From Pirellulaceae bacterium (GTDB lineage Bacteria > Planctomycetota > Planctomycetia > Pirellulales > Pirellulaceae), in the NCBI GenBank assembly GCA_022448645.1, contig JAKVBZ010000032.1:1-52778 (forward strand): a stretch of 52,778 bases of DNA, read 5' to 3'. The first letter of the stretch is position 1, and every line of letters begins with the position of its first letter. The translations under genes were made by a program, and so were the position numbers. The notes beneath the pieces are model-generated. The model was not told where the DNA came from. It did no database searches and saw nothing but the letters and a program-made list of their open reading frames with translations. Below, piece after piece: positions 43,050 through 52,464 of this stretch.

Positions 43050-44726
43050 ATGAGGTTACTTATGAGCAACGTGGTAGCCATGACAAAAATGATGACAGTG
43101 GTGTGTGTAATATTGCTTGCTCTGTTGATGGATAGCGGACGAGTGATGGCTGACGAATCGATCGTACCGGACCAAGATGCGGGGCCGGAACGGGAGCCTT
43201 ACTGGAATTTATTCCTGGACGACCATGTGATTGCTCGCAGTACAGGTTTTCGTCGCATCGTGCGACACCCCAAGCCGCGAGGTGTTGTGTTAAAGGCCGA
43301 CAAGCCATGGGAGGGTCTCGGGGCCAATCCTCTCTATGTGGGGCAACGACAGGCCGGTGGTTACGAGATGTATTATCGAGCTCATTGGCCGTTAAAAAGG
43401 GGCAATCAACCGCCACGCTTTGATCATCCGCCTTACACGAGCAAGATAGCTTATGCGATAAGTGATGACGGCGTTCATTGGGAAAAACCCCATTTGGGTT
43501 TTATGGATGCACCGGCCGAAGTCGACCGAGATTTCTGGCCTCCCTATCCAATGGCACAGGGCAAGACAGAAGATAACAACCTGGTCCCCTGTGGGCATCC
43601 TCGCGACATGTGGGCGCATGGAAATGTGCGCGATCCTGCCAAGCGGTTTACCATGTCTCAGAACTATGGACAGCCATCGGACGTGTCGTGGGGGAGCGAA
43701 ATGTCGGATCCCGTTACAGATCGTAACTGGCTAAATAAGTTCAAGCGGTCAGGTGGTTACAAGGTCAGTTACTATACGACGATTGAATACTGGGATGATC
43801 TCAACAGCGAATGGGTTGCGCTACGCCAAGCACCCAATCATCCGCCAACCCGAGTAGGTGGCCGCTATGCGTCGCCAGACTTGCAAAATTGGACTTTGCA
43901 GGACTTCTTGTACCCCGATGCCCATGACTCAACCGACCCCCGCTACTTCGACGAAGTATACGGCATGTTGGGAGTGCACATGGAGGGTATCGTTTTCGCG
44001 TTCGCTTATTGGTTCATCGGTGATGAAACGCATCCCAGCACGGAGGATCGAGGGCGTATCGGTACCAACACGGGTCGAGGCACGATGGAGGTGCGCGTGG
44101 TAACCAGCCGAGACGGAGGACGGACGTGGGACCGAACTTCGAGTCGTGAAGCGTGGATTCCCCACGGGACCGAAGAAGACAGTTACGACCGCCAGGTGAG
44201 ACTCGACTGTACACCTTTGCGAGTAGGAGATGAAGACTGGTTCTATGCAGGTGTGTCGAATGAAGACCACCTGGGATTTCGCCGCAACTATCGAGATCGT
44301 GTTGGCTATTCTGAGGGAGCGCTTTATACCCAGAAACACAATCGATATGTCAGCTTGACCGCTGGCAACCGTCCCCAGATTCTGATCACAAAACCACTGG
44401 AGGTGACAGGAAAGACGTTGCAGCTTAACGTCGATGCGGGGCGTGGTGTGGTTCAGGTGGGGATCGGTATCGATAAGCCGATTGAGCATCCCAACGGAGG
44501 CTGGCCCTTCAAAGCGCTTTTGCCACACTATATGGTCGAAGATCGCTGGGGGAATTCTCATTTGGTCGAAGGATTTGGTCTCGATGATTGCCAGCCCGTC
44601 AACGTCGACAGCATCGAGCACGACGTGGAGTTCCGAGAAGCGAAGTTAGAGTCACTGATGGGGCAAACCGTGCGACTCTATCTGATGGTGCACGATGCCG
44701 ATCTTTATGGTTTCCGGTTTAAATAG
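43050..44726 (+). CDS. Secreted GH-like beta-propeller protein (copy 1)
   Basis: A ~558-aa exported protein. Signal peptide: MMTVVCVILLALLMDSGRVM. The mature part opens with YWNLFLDDHVIARSTG and contains YEMYYRAHWPL, KIAYAISDDGVHWEKP, AHGNVRDPAKRF, WTLQDFLYPD, and VVTSRDGGRTWDRTSSREAW, with a final VRLYLMVHDADLYGFRFK strand. The repeated S-D-G-x-x-W/T segments resemble the Asp-box-like blades of GH32/43/62/68 or sialidase-like propellers. I place it in a planctomycete GH-like family shared with the next gene. ATG 43050 is one option; ATG 43062 (with GAGG five bases ahead) or 43080 are others. Confidence 0.75.
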   Translation: MRLLMSNVVAMTKMMTVVCVILLALLMDSGRVMADESIVPDQDAGPEREPYWNLFLDDHVIARSTGFRRIVRHPKPRGVVLKADKPWEGLGANPLYVGQRQAGGYEMYYRAHWPLKRGNQPPRFDHPPYTSKIAYAISDDGVHWEKPHLGFMDAPAEVDRDFWPPYPMAQGKTEDNNLVPCGHPRDMWAHGNVRDPAKRFTMSQNYGQPSDVSWGSEMSDPVTDRNWLNKFKRSGGYKVSYYTTIEYWDDLNSEWVALRQAPNHPPTRVGGRYASPDLQNWTLQDFLYPDAHDSTDPRYFDEVYGMLGVHMEGIVFAFAYWFIGDETHPSTEDRGRIGTNTGRGTMEVRVVTSRDGGRTWDRTSSREAWIPHGTEEDSYDRQVRLDCTPLRVGDEDWFYAGVSNEDHLGFRRNYRDRVGYSEGALYTQKHNRYVSLTAGNRPQILITKPLEVTGKTLQLNVDAGRGVVQVGIGIDKPIEHPNGGWPFKALLPHYMVEDRWGNSHLVEGFGLDDCQPVNVDSIEHDVEFREAKLESLMGQTVRLYLMVHDADLYGFRFK

Positions 44727-44972
44727 AATATCGGTGTGCCAGCTGGCAGTTGCCATGTTTGTGCAGGAAGGGACGGTGTCTTGTCTCGGTGGTCTTGAGA
44801 CGGTGTCGTCAGCTACCAAGCCGATACACCCATGCATCCATGATACACAGCAGTGATGTATACGGCTGGCGATGGCAATCGCGGGCATGAGCGCATGGAC
44901 AGATGATCGCATGGGCAGATGGACAAGCTCGCAACTTCAATGCTAAAGCACCACGAAAGGAACCTAAGAAAG

Positions 44973-46493
44973 ATGTGTAGTGCAAAAGTAAGCTTTCGTG
45001 TTGCGATGTTTGTCATATGGTCGGTGTCTGTGCCGTTCGCGGTAAAAATGCCGGCAGGAGAGGTGATTGACGTAGGAGACCGTAAGCAATTGTTCATGGA
45101 CGATCGCTTTATCGAGTCTTCTTCCGACGTCGTGTTGACGGTGAATCCGCCTCGACGCGACGGTAATATTGTGTTGCAAATGGATCAGCCTTGGGAGCAG
45201 GGGCGTTTTGTCGGTGTCTATTCTAGCGTGTTGCAAGAACATGGATTGATACGCTTGTGGTATGACTTTCGCAGTTCGACGCCGGACGGGGTCTACGAAT
45301 TCGAAGATCGTGTTGCCTATGCGGAATCCAAGGACGGCGTACATTTTGCCAAACCCGTATTGGGGTTACACGAGGTAGACGGAACGACAGACAATAACAT
45401 CGTGATGCCGGGGATCATTGGGGGATGTTCTATTTGGATTGATCCACATGCTCCTTCCCAGCATCGGTATAAAAACCAAGCCAAGGTGTATCCTGCGCAC
45501 AAGTTCCGTATGCACAGTTCCCCCGACGGTCTGCGTTGGGATTTGTATGCAAAGATCGACCCTGGTAGAGGCGGATTCGATACGCAATCCATTGTGTTTT
45601 GGGACCCCAGCGTAGAACGGTACGTGCTCTACACGCGCCGTTGGGTCGAGCCAAGTGGGCAACCCAAGGCGGCACGGTACCGCACGGTGCGCCGTTTAGA
45701 ATCTGACAACTTGGTTGATTGGGACAATGAGAATGTCGTGATGGAAGCCGATGCTACGGACTTGGCAACGCATGAGACACCTACGCCGCAGCCTCCGGTG
45801 GACTATTACGGAGCGAATGTTTTTCGGTATGAGGAGGCCGAAGATGTTTACATCATGTTGGCGCAGGCGTTTTGGCATTGGAAGGAACGAGATGCCAGAG
45901 GATTGGGGCCCTCGACATTTGACGTGCGTTTGGCGGTGAGCAGAGACGGCAAGAGTTTTCAGCGTACCGCTGGGCGTGAGCCCTTCATGGCAACTGGTAA
46001 GGCCGGAGCGTTTGATTCACGGTTTGTGTGGGCTATGCCTCAACCGATACGGCGTGGCGACGAGTTGTGGATTTACTATGTGGGGTCGAACCAGGACCAT
46101 GACCGGGTCATCGACCCGGCAGCGAACGGCAAGCACCTGACGGGAATTGGCCGAGCTGTTTTGCGGTTGGACGGTTTTGTCTCGTTAGATGCTGGTTACG
46201 AAGGTGGTGATTTTACAACGCCCCCAATGCGTTTTGCAGGTAACCGGTTGGAACTGAACGTGGCGACGAGCGGTGGTGGTTCGATGCGTGTGGAATTGCT
46301 TGACGAGGATTACCATCCACTGCCCGGTTATTCTGGAGAAGACGCCATTCGTCTCTATGGTAATTCGGTACGGTTCCCGGTGCGTTGGCGCGATACGTCC
46401 GATGTGAGTAGTCTATCGAAGCAGCCGGTGCGGTTGCGCGTTCGAATGCAAGACTGCAAGCTTTACGCGTTTCAGTTCACGTCCGATGACTGA
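44973..46493 (+). CDS. Secreted GH-like beta-propeller protein (copy 2)
   Basis: A ~506-aa exported protein, paralogous to the preceding gene. Shared features: a signal peptide (VSFRVAMFVIWSVSVPFAV), the opening KQLFMDDRFIESSSDVVLTV (compare LFLDDHVI), VAYAESKDGVHFAKP, MHSSPDGLRW, LAVSRDGKSFQRTAGREPF and a final VRLRVRMQDCKLYAFQF strand. ATG 44973 is chosen, with AAGGAA upstream; ATG 44919 would add 18 residues before the signal. The two copies suggest a tandem duplication followed by divergence, probably on different glycosidic substrates. A perfect 12-base palindrome TGCCAGCTGGCA (44737-44748) lies in the 190-base spacer before it. Confidence 0.75.
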   Translation: MCSAKVSFRVAMFVIWSVSVPFAVKMPAGEVIDVGDRKQLFMDDRFIESSSDVVLTVNPPRRDGNIVLQMDQPWEQGRFVGVYSSVLQEHGLIRLWYDFRSSTPDGVYEFEDRVAYAESKDGVHFAKPVLGLHEVDGTTDNNIVMPGIIGGCSIWIDPHAPSQHRYKNQAKVYPAHKFRMHSSPDGLRWDLYAKIDPGRGGFDTQSIVFWDPSVERYVLYTRRWVEPSGQPKAARYRTVRRLESDNLVDWDNENVVMEADATDLATHETPTPQPPVDYYGANVFRYEEAEDVYIMLAQAFWHWKERDARGLGPSTFDVRLAVSRDGKSFQRTAGREPFMATGKAGAFDSRFVWAMPQPIRRGDELWIYYVGSNQDHDRVIDPAANGKHLTGIGRAVLRLDGFVSLDAGYEGGDFTTPPMRFAGNRLELNVATSGGGSMRVELLDEDYHPLPGYSGEDAIRLYGNSVRFPVRWRDTSDVSSLSKQPVRLRVRMQDCKLYAFQFTSDD

Positions 46494-46603
46494 TGGGTGA
46501 GCGTGTCGTAAAGAGCAAGCGTGTCGGACCGCAACGAGCCGGCTGGCCATCTGTAGTCCAATTAGGTAAACTGAGCCGCACGTAAGGTTTGTCCTTCGGT
46601 TTA

Positions 46604-46677
46604 GGGCGTTTAGCTCAGTTGGCTAGAGCGCTGCGTTCACATCGCAGAGGTCACTGGTTCAAGTCCAGTAACGCCCA
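46604..46677 (+). tRNA. tRNA-Val (anticodon CAC)
   Basis: A 74-base tRNA. Acceptor GGGCGTT (46604-46610) pairs with AACGCCC (46670-46676), A73 at 46677. D-arm GCTC/GAGC, anticodon stem CTGCG/CGCAG with loop TTCACAT, anticodon CAC at 46638-46640 decoding GTG valine codons. T-arm ACTGG/CCAGT with loop TTCAAGT. CCA is not encoded. A terminator follows at once. Confidence 0.96.
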
Positions 46678-46685
46678 CTTCGATA

Positions 46686-46718
46686 AACCTCGGGAAACGC
46701 TTTGTCTCTCGGGGTTTT
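46686..46718 (+). terminator. Terminator after tRNA-Val
   Basis: AACCTCGGGA (46686-46695) pairs with TCTCGGGGTT (46707-46716), ten pairs including two G-U, with an 11-base loop, followed by TT within the run TTTT (46715-46718). It starts nine bases after the tRNA. Confidence 0.75.
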
Positions 46719-47020
46719 CTTCGTTCTTGGTATCGATTGTGGAGTGGTCAGTTTTGTCAACAATAGACAGCGGTTTGCTCCGATTGTCAGATTTTGGTGC
46801 AAACGCTGGTGCAAACGGGCGAGCCGTCGCATCGTCCGTCCCGGTTGCCTTCGTTTCGGATTGTTTGGGTGTCCTGTCCAGCGAAAGCGCCGGCAGCGAA
46901 TCTAGCGCTCCGTGAACGTCGAGTAGTCGCGGATCGGTGTAGACTCAAACAACGTGACCGACCGTTATATAGAACTGCGCGTCGTCGTAACGAAGATCTA
47001 AGCTGGGTTGGACCTGCTGC
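46719..47020. other. Spacer between tRNA-Val and DUF1501 gene end
   Basis: About 300 bases. TGGTGCAAACG occurs twice in a row (at about 46795-46817). The + frames 46589-46915, 46702-46905 and 46794-47093 have no recognisable protein features. No integrase gene or repeated copy of the tRNA 3' end was seen. Confidence 0.45.
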
Positions 47021-48469
47021 CTATGCCAGGATGTCGTGCAGGACTTCACCTTCGACGTCAGTCAGTCGGAAGTCTCGACCGTTGAACCGATAGGTGAGCT
47101 CTTCGTGATTCAGACCCATTTGATGAAGGATAGTCGCGTGGATGTCGTGAGCATTAACTCGTTTTTCCACCGATTTATATCCGAATTCATCTGAGGCTCC
47201 GTATTGGGCTCCGCCTTGGAATCCACCGCCCGCGAACCAGGTGGTGAAGGCATTCGGATTGTGGTCGCGACCGGCAGATCCCTGTGAATCAGACGTGCGT
47301 CCGAATTCGCCACCGTAAATGACGATCGTCTCATCGAACATGCCACGTTGTTTCAGGTCGGTGAGCAATGCAGCGGTTGGTCGATCGACCGAAGCAGCGC
47401 AGTTGGCATGATTGCCCTTGATGTCATGGTGCGCGTCCCACGGAACGTCGCCGCCACCGCCGCCTGGTGTTTTTGCCACGTCGGCGAAAACCTGGACATA
47501 TCGTACGCCACGCTCGACAAGGCGGCGGGCAATCAGGCACTGGCGACCGTAATCCTTGGATTCGTCACGGTTCAGACCATAAGCTTCCTGGGTCGCAGAC
47601 GTTTCACGGTTGATGTCAAATGCCTCGGGTGCTGCCGTCTGCATTCGGTAGGCAAGTTCAAATGACTCAAGTCGAGCATTCAAGTCGCCGTCGAACGGTC
47701 GTTTCTTTGCGTGTCGTGCGTTGGCCGTTCGCAGCGCGTCGAGCAACGATCGCTGATGTTCGTCGGTCAATTCACCGGGGCGGTCGAGGTTCTCGATCGG
47801 GTTGTTTCCGCGAGGATCAAGTGAAGTGGCCTGGTAAACCGAGGGAAGGAACCCGGCTGACCAGATCGGATCACCACCACGCGGCTTCGTGCCGTGCATC
47901 ACGACAAAGGCAGGAAGGTTTGAATTCTCACTGCCAAGGCCGTAGCTGAGCCACGCTCCCAGGTTTGGGAATCCCTGGCGAATCATGCCGGAATTGAGTT
48001 CGAGCATTGCCGGCGTATGGTTATTCGATTTTGAATAGCAGGAATAGACAAACGCAATGTCATCGACGTGCTTGGAGATGTTCGGGAAGATCTCGGATGT
48101 CCATGCACCCGATTCACCATGTTGAGCCCACTTGAATGGAGATTTTAGACATTTCCCACTCGTCGTGAAAAAGCCAGTTTTGGGGTCTGCTCCGGCCAGT
48201 GATGTTCCGTCCCGTTTCTGAAGCTCGGGTTTGTAGTCAAATGTATCGACCTGCGAAGGGCTACCTGTTTGGAACAGCCAGATGACAGCCTTGGCTTTCG
48301 GTGCGAAATGGGATGGTCGATCGGCGAGGGGATTCGAAACCGAAGGAGTTGCCGCAATAACGCCTTCCTGATGCAAAAGGCTGGTCAATGCCAACGATCC
48401 ACAGCCGAGACCGGCCTTCTTTAAGAATTCACGTCGATTTTGCGGGTTGTTGATCATGTGGTGATGCAT
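47021..48469 (-). CDS. DUF1501 (sulfatase-like) secreted protein
   Basis: A ~482-aa protein of the DUF1501 family, related to the alkaline-phosphatase/sulfatase superfamily. The Tat-like export signal is NRREFLKKAGLGCGSLALTS. Then PKAKAVIWLFQTGSPSQVDT, FDYKPELQKRDG, CYSKSNNHTPAMLELNSG, VVMHGTKPRGGD and IVIYGGEFGRTSDSQGSAGR with DHNPNAFTTWF are the family's landmarks. ATG 48469 is chosen because it lies after the stop of the upstream PSCyt1 gene (48483); ATG 48457 is another option. Encoded in the usual planctomycete pair with a PSCyt1-DUF1549-DUF1553 protein. Exact function unknown; such pairs are thought to act on complex polysaccharides or sulfated substrates. Confidence 0.9.
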   Translation of the reverse strand: MHHHMINNPQNRREFLKKAGLGCGSLALTSLLHQEGVIAATPSVSNPLADRPSHFAPKAKAVIWLFQTGSPSQVDTFDYKPELQKRDGTSLAGADPKTGFFTTSGKCLKSPFKWAQHGESGAWTSEIFPNISKHVDDIAFVYSCYSKSNNHTPAMLELNSGMIRQGFPNLGAWLSYGLGSENSNLPAFVVMHGTKPRGGDPIWSAGFLPSVYQATSLDPRGNNPIENLDRPGELTDEHQRSLLDALRTANARHAKKRPFDGDLNARLESFELAYRMQTAAPEAFDINRETSATQEAYGLNRDESKDYGRQCLIARRLVERGVRYVQVFADVAKTPGGGGGDVPWDAHHDIKGNHANCAASVDRPTAALLTDLKQRGMFDETIVIYGGEFGRTSDSQGSAGRDHNPNAFTTWFAGGGFQGGAQYGASDEFGYKSVEKRVNAHDIHATILHQMGLNHEELTYRFNGRDFRLTDVEGEVLHDILA

Positions 48470-48482
48470 ACGAAATGTCAGG

Positions 48483-51400
48483 TTATTCGATATAGACAAA
48501 CTCGTTCAAACACAAAACCAGGTGGCAGAAATCTCGAACGGCGAGTGTCTCGGCGTTAGGATCTTCTCCCCGGAGCATTTTCTGCCTTTCCATAAAAGCA
48601 GTCATGGATTCTTTTTCATCATCCGTGGCCGGACGTGAAAGAGCGATTTGATAGGCGCTGTCGATCGCATCGGCGATGGACGTCTCAGTATTCGCTCGCA
48701 CTTTCGCGGAAAACTTCGTCGCGAAATCTCGGATAATTGGAGAATTTAGCATGGCCAATGCCTGCGGTGCAACGGTGCTTTGCTCGCGAGTCGCAATGCC
48801 CTGCATCGCATCCGGTGCGTCGAAAAGGGTAAGCAATGGAATCAGCTGCCCGCGTTTGACCGTGAAGTAGATGCTGCGGCGTGTACTATTCTGATCCAGA
48901 GTTCCTTTGCCAAACATCGTGTCGTCCAGTGTGCCACTTACCGAGAGCAGTGAATCGCGAATGACTTCTGCTTCCAGGCGTCGAGGATTGCGGCGCCACA
49001 GGAGGAAATTCTCCGGGTCATGCTCCTGTCCGCTCCCAGTGATTTCATCCGCTTGCTTGTATGTTGCACTGGTCATGATGAGCTTATGGATTGGCTTCAA
49101 CTGCCATCCGTTGCCGACCAATTGGCTGGCAAGCCAGTCCAATAATCCCGGGTGCGATGGAAGTTCACCTCGAGTGCCGAAATCGCTTGGTGTCGCGACA
49201 ATTCCACGGCCGAAATGGTGATACCACAGCCGATTTACCATCACTCGTGCCAGCAGGTGGCCTGCACCCTGGTCGACATCGGAAAGCCAATTTGCCAGGC
49301 CGATCCGGCCCGCCACGGTTTTTCCCTCGTCATTCGGATCGCTGAGCCAGTGTTTTTCTTCTTGGTCGGCTCGCATCAAAACTCGGAAGAACCCCGGTGT
49401 AGCTTCATCTTCCTTGTTGTTCGGGTTGCCGCGACGCAGTTGGTAAACCTTGTAGGTATCGGCACCGAACTGGTAGCTGCTGCCACGAACACGAGCTGCG
49501 AAGACCTCCGTCATCTGTGGCTTGGGATGCTTGAGCTCGTGACCAACGACAGCCTGGTTCAGAGCCAGCCAATCGTGGTCATATCCCTGATACCATTCGG
49601 CCAAATTCTTTTTCTGGTCGTCGTTACGCTTCTCGGCCGGAATCTCTGCGATGGTCACAATTTCGGCAGGCGTGGGAGCGGTGTTGGCCGCAAAATAAAA
49701 GCCTGATTTTCCATCGGCATTGGTGATCTTCATCAGGATTTCGTTTCGGCCCGCAGCGAGCTGGATGGTTGCTTTCTCTTGATCGGCAGCTGCTTCGTTA
49801 CGAGTTACTTTCTTGTCGACCACCATTCGGCCGTTGACCCATAGCTTGAGTCCATCGTCGCTTCCAAGTGAAAGGGCGACGGGTTGTGGTCTGTCGACTT
49901 CGATCGTGCGGAATAGATAGTTGGCAACATTGTTGCCTGTCAGTTTGTCATTGTGAGCAACTCCGTCTTTCCATTCCGGTTGTTCGGTCCACTTGAGTTT
50001 CCCGTCTTCGTAGGTTGCTTCCAGCTTGATTTCTTCTTCGGGTGCGCGAAATTCATCAAATGCCAGATCGTGATTGGCTGCCTGGAACGGCCCAATGTGG
50101 TGCCACGGGCTCCATCCAGTAACGGGACGTGACTCCAGTGGCTTCACGCCGAATGCAAAGCCGGACGGTCCTCCACCGTTGACGATCTTAATGAGGACTT
50201 CGTTACGGCCTTCTTTCAGTGAGACCTTGATCGCTTCCTGGCCAACTGCCGCACCGCGGGAAACAAAGTTTTCATGGACCTTGGTTCCGTTTACCCACAC
50301 CTTGATCGCATCGTCGCTTCCCAGGAATAAAGTAGGATCCTGGACAACCGGTGAGTTGATGATGCGGTAAATGTAGTTTGCTGTGTTGTCACCGGAAAAC
50401 ACGTTATGGACCGTGTCGTCTTTCCATTCAGGTTGCTCGGTCCACTTCAGCTTTCCTTCTTCGAAGGTAGCTGCCAGGTCGACTTTTTCTTCCGGTCCGT
50501 AAGGGGTGTCAAAACCACCTTTCAGATTGTCAGACACGAATGGGCCAACGTGATGCCATGATTCAATTTTGAGTGGAGCACAGACGCCGAGAGTGGTGGT
50601 TCGCAATTCAAGCCATTTCTCAACGCGTCCAGGAAGTTGTTCTTGCTCGTGTTTCGAGCGAGCTGCAACAAGCGGGCCATGCGCGGAGTCGTATTTGGTT
50701 TTCGCGTCGCGATAGGCTTCGGGTTGCGATTTGATACCCGTGTTGGAGAATCCAACATCGGCGAAGGCTGAAGCCATGCGGTAATAATCAAATTGAGGCA
50801 GAGGATCGAACTTGTGGCTGTGGCAGCGAGCACACCCGACAGTGAGGCCAAGAAGAGACGTTCCGATCGTGCCGATCATGTCATCCAGTTGTTCATATCG
50901 GCTGCGTTCACGCTCTTTCTGGGTTTGCTGTGTTGTGTACGGGCCTGCAACAACGAATCCCGTGGCTGCGATGTGGTCAATCGCTGTTTTTGATTCGTCC
51001 GCGGTTTGAACGTCTGTGTTGGTCAACAGGTCACCAGCAATCTGCAGTCGGACAAACTCATCGTAGGGCATGTCCGAGTTGAGCGCCCTAATGATGAAGT
51101 CACGATAGTGCCATGCGAACGGTCGATCGCCATCAAATGCATATCCGTTACTTTCAGCGTATCGTACGATGTCCATCCAATGGCGCGCCCAGCGTTCGCC
51201 ATAGTGTCGGCTTGCGAGCAGGTCGTCAATGAGCCGCGAATAGGCGGCGTCGGCGTCTTGAGCGAAGTCAGCGACGAACTTGTCGACATCGGTCGGAGCA
51301 GGGGGCAGCCCGACGAGGTCAAAGTAAGCTCGCCGAATCAGGGTACGCGCACTCGCGTTGGCGTTCGGGGTGATACCGGCGGCTTCCTGTCGAGCTCGAA

Positions 51401-51911
51401 TGAACTGGTCGATTTCATTACGTGCCCATTTTGAATCCTTGATTGTTGGAGGAGCTGGCTCGGACAATGGCTGGAATGACCAGTGCTTCTTTCCTTCTTC
51501 TATGTCGATCTCTGATGACGTGGCAACGGCTACACCATCACGCGGGTCAGGTGCACCGAGTGTAATCCACTTCTCGAAATGAGCGATTACTTCGTCTGGT
51601 AACTTGCCCTTGGGAGGCATCTTGAATGCGTCTTGTTTCAGGGCATTGATGAGAAGGCTTTCGCCTGGTTTTCCCGGGACCACTGCCGGGCCGCTTTCGC
51701 CACCCTGGCGGCTCCCGTCCCGTGAATCGAGAAACAGTCCGCCCTTAAGGTTTTTCTTGGCTGCTGCACCGACGGAGTGGCACTCGTAACAGTGCTTTAC
51801 GAGCATTGGGCGGATTTTTGCCTCAAAGAAGTCCAGCCCTTCACGGTTTTTTTCTTCGGCAGCGAGAGTCGAAGAGGCAACAAACAGCAACAGAAAGTAC
51901 AGGCGTCGCAT
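48483..51911 (-). CDS. PSCyt1-DUF1549-DUF1553 protein with tandem inserted domains
   Basis: A 1142-aa exported protein. Signal RRLYFLLLFVASSTLAA. The PSCyt1 heme motif CYECH (Cys41, Cys44 and His45 from this start) is followed by GGLFLDSRDGSRQGG. DUF1549 covers ~150-370 with HWMDIVRYAESNGYAFDGDR and a second heme-like CARCHSHKFDPL. Between it and DUF1553 is an insertion of two ~145-residue repeats (residues ~449-594 and ~600-746). Each opens WHHVGPF or WHHIGPF and contains KLKWTEQPEWKD, LFLGSDDAIKVWVNG or SLGSDDGLKLWVNG, and GRNEVLIKI, PA14-like in style. DUF1553 then covers ~870-1110 (GRIGLANWL, NRLWYHHFGRGIV, SATYKQ, LLWRRNPRRLEAE). ATG 51911 is used; a GTG four codons earlier is possible. 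The DUF1501 gene follows downstream. Confidence 0.92.
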   Translation of the reverse strand: MRRLYFLLLFVASSTLAAEEKNREGLDFFEAKIRPMLVKHCYECHSVGAAAKKNLKGGLFLDSRDGSRQGGESGPAVVPGKPGESLLINALKQDAFKMPPKGKLPDEVIAHFEKWITLGAPDPRDGVAVATSSEIDIEEGKKHWSFQPLSEPAPPTIKDSKWARNEIDQFIRARQEAAGITPNANASARTLIRRAYFDLVGLPPAPTDVDKFVADFAQDADAAYSRLIDDLLASRHYGERWARHWMDIVRYAESNGYAFDGDRPFAWHYRDFIIRALNSDMPYDEFVRLQIAGDLLTNTDVQTADESKTAIDHIAATGFVVAGPYTTQQTQKERERSRYEQLDDMIGTIGTSLLGLTVGCARCHSHKFDPLPQFDYYRMASAFADVGFSNTGIKSQPEAYRDAKTKYDSAHGPLVAARSKHEQEQLPGRVEKWLELRTTTLGVCAPLKIESWHHVGPFVSDNLKGGFDTPYGPEEKVDLAATFEEGKLKWTEQPEWKDDTVHNVFSGDNTANYIYRIINSPVVQDPTLFLGSDDAIKVWVNGTKVHENFVSRGAAVGQEAIKVSLKEGRNEVLIKIVNGGGPSGFAFGVKPLESRPVTGWSPWHHIGPFQAANHDLAFDEFRAPEEEIKLEATYEDGKLKWTEQPEWKDGVAHNDKLTGNNVANYLFRTIEVDRPQPVALSLGSDDGLKLWVNGRMVVDKKVTRNEAAADQEKATIQLAAGRNEILMKITNADGKSGFYFAANTAPTPAEIVTIAEIPAEKRNDDQKKNLAEWYQGYDHDWLALNQAVVGHELKHPKPQMTEVFAARVRGSSYQFGADTYKVYQLRRGNPNNKEDEATPGFFRVLMRADQEEKHWLSDPNDEGKTVAGRIGLANWLSDVDQGAGHLLARVMVNRLWYHHFGRGIVATPSDFGTRGELPSHPGLLDWLASQLVGNGWQLKPIHKLIMTSATYKQADEITGSGQEHDPENFLLWRRNPRRLEAEVIRDSLLSVSGTLDDTMFGKGTLDQNSTRRSIYFTVKRGQLIPLLTLFDAPDAMQGIATREQSTVAPQALAMLNSPIIRDFATKFSAKVRANTETSIADAIDSAYQIALSRPATDDEKESMTAFMERQKMLRGEDPNAETLAVRDFCHLVLCLNEFVYIE

Positions 51912-52206
51912 GGTGGTTGTCACTTGATTCTTAGGTGGCTACTGCGGCCGTTTGGATTCCTTTCGTTTCATTCGGATCTGTTATTATACAATATACAAGG
52001 ATGCAATGGATACGAACATCCAGGTATGGACTACATCGCACGCAAAAAGTCGTGCGTCTATACGTTTCCAGATCCGGATCGGTTGGAAACTCTACCGCAT
52101 AGGTCCCCCTTTCCAGGTTGGCTTGTCCCATCGTCAATCCAATCCCGACAAACTCGAACTCGCATGTCTTACCTTTTCGACCCGCCGCCGGCAGTGTTGC
52201 CAAAAC
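51912..52206. other. Spacer before the IS21 remnant
   Basis: About 295 bases, AT-rich at 51970-52010 (GTTATTATACAATATACAAG), which could hold a promoter. The + frames 51777-52253 and 51952-52266 and the - frame 51931-52203 lack protein-like features. No gene is called. Confidence 0.4.
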
Positions 52207-52464
52207 TTACCCCCCGGACGGACAGCAAGAGTGATGACCGATTTCAGCTGTAAGCAGCAGCGCTGAAGGAAAGAGGGTTTGCCGGATGGTGGATCCCGCG
52301 AGCGTTGGCTTCCGGCGAGGTTGCTTCCGCCGATAGCCGGGTGGCTCCTGGTGAGCAAGAATCTTCTTCAGAGTATGCCAACTCAGATCATACTCGCGGC
52401 AAGCTGCTCGCTTGCTCAATTTGCCCGTCAGCACACGGCGACGGACCTCAGTCCAAAACTTCAT
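52207..52464 (-). pseudogene. IS21-family transposase (IstA) N-terminal remnant
   Basis: The - frame from ATG 52464 reads MKFWTEVRRRVLTGKLSKRA, then CREYDLSWHTLKKILAHQEP and PGYRRKQPRRKP. This is the N-terminal HTH part of planctomycete IS21-type IstA transposases. At about residue 55 (near 52300) the sequence stops resembling the family, and the frame continues with unrelated residues to a stop at 52207. A full IstA is several times longer and is normally followed by istB; neither the rest of IstA nor IstB is present. It is therefore a remnant. IS ends were not identified. Confidence 0.7.

Noticed and set aside
46604..47020. tRNA-Val 3' end as an integration (att) site for a mobile island
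   Set aside because: No integrase gene and no second copy of the tRNA 3' end were seen; the repeat TGGTGCAAACG nearby is too short.
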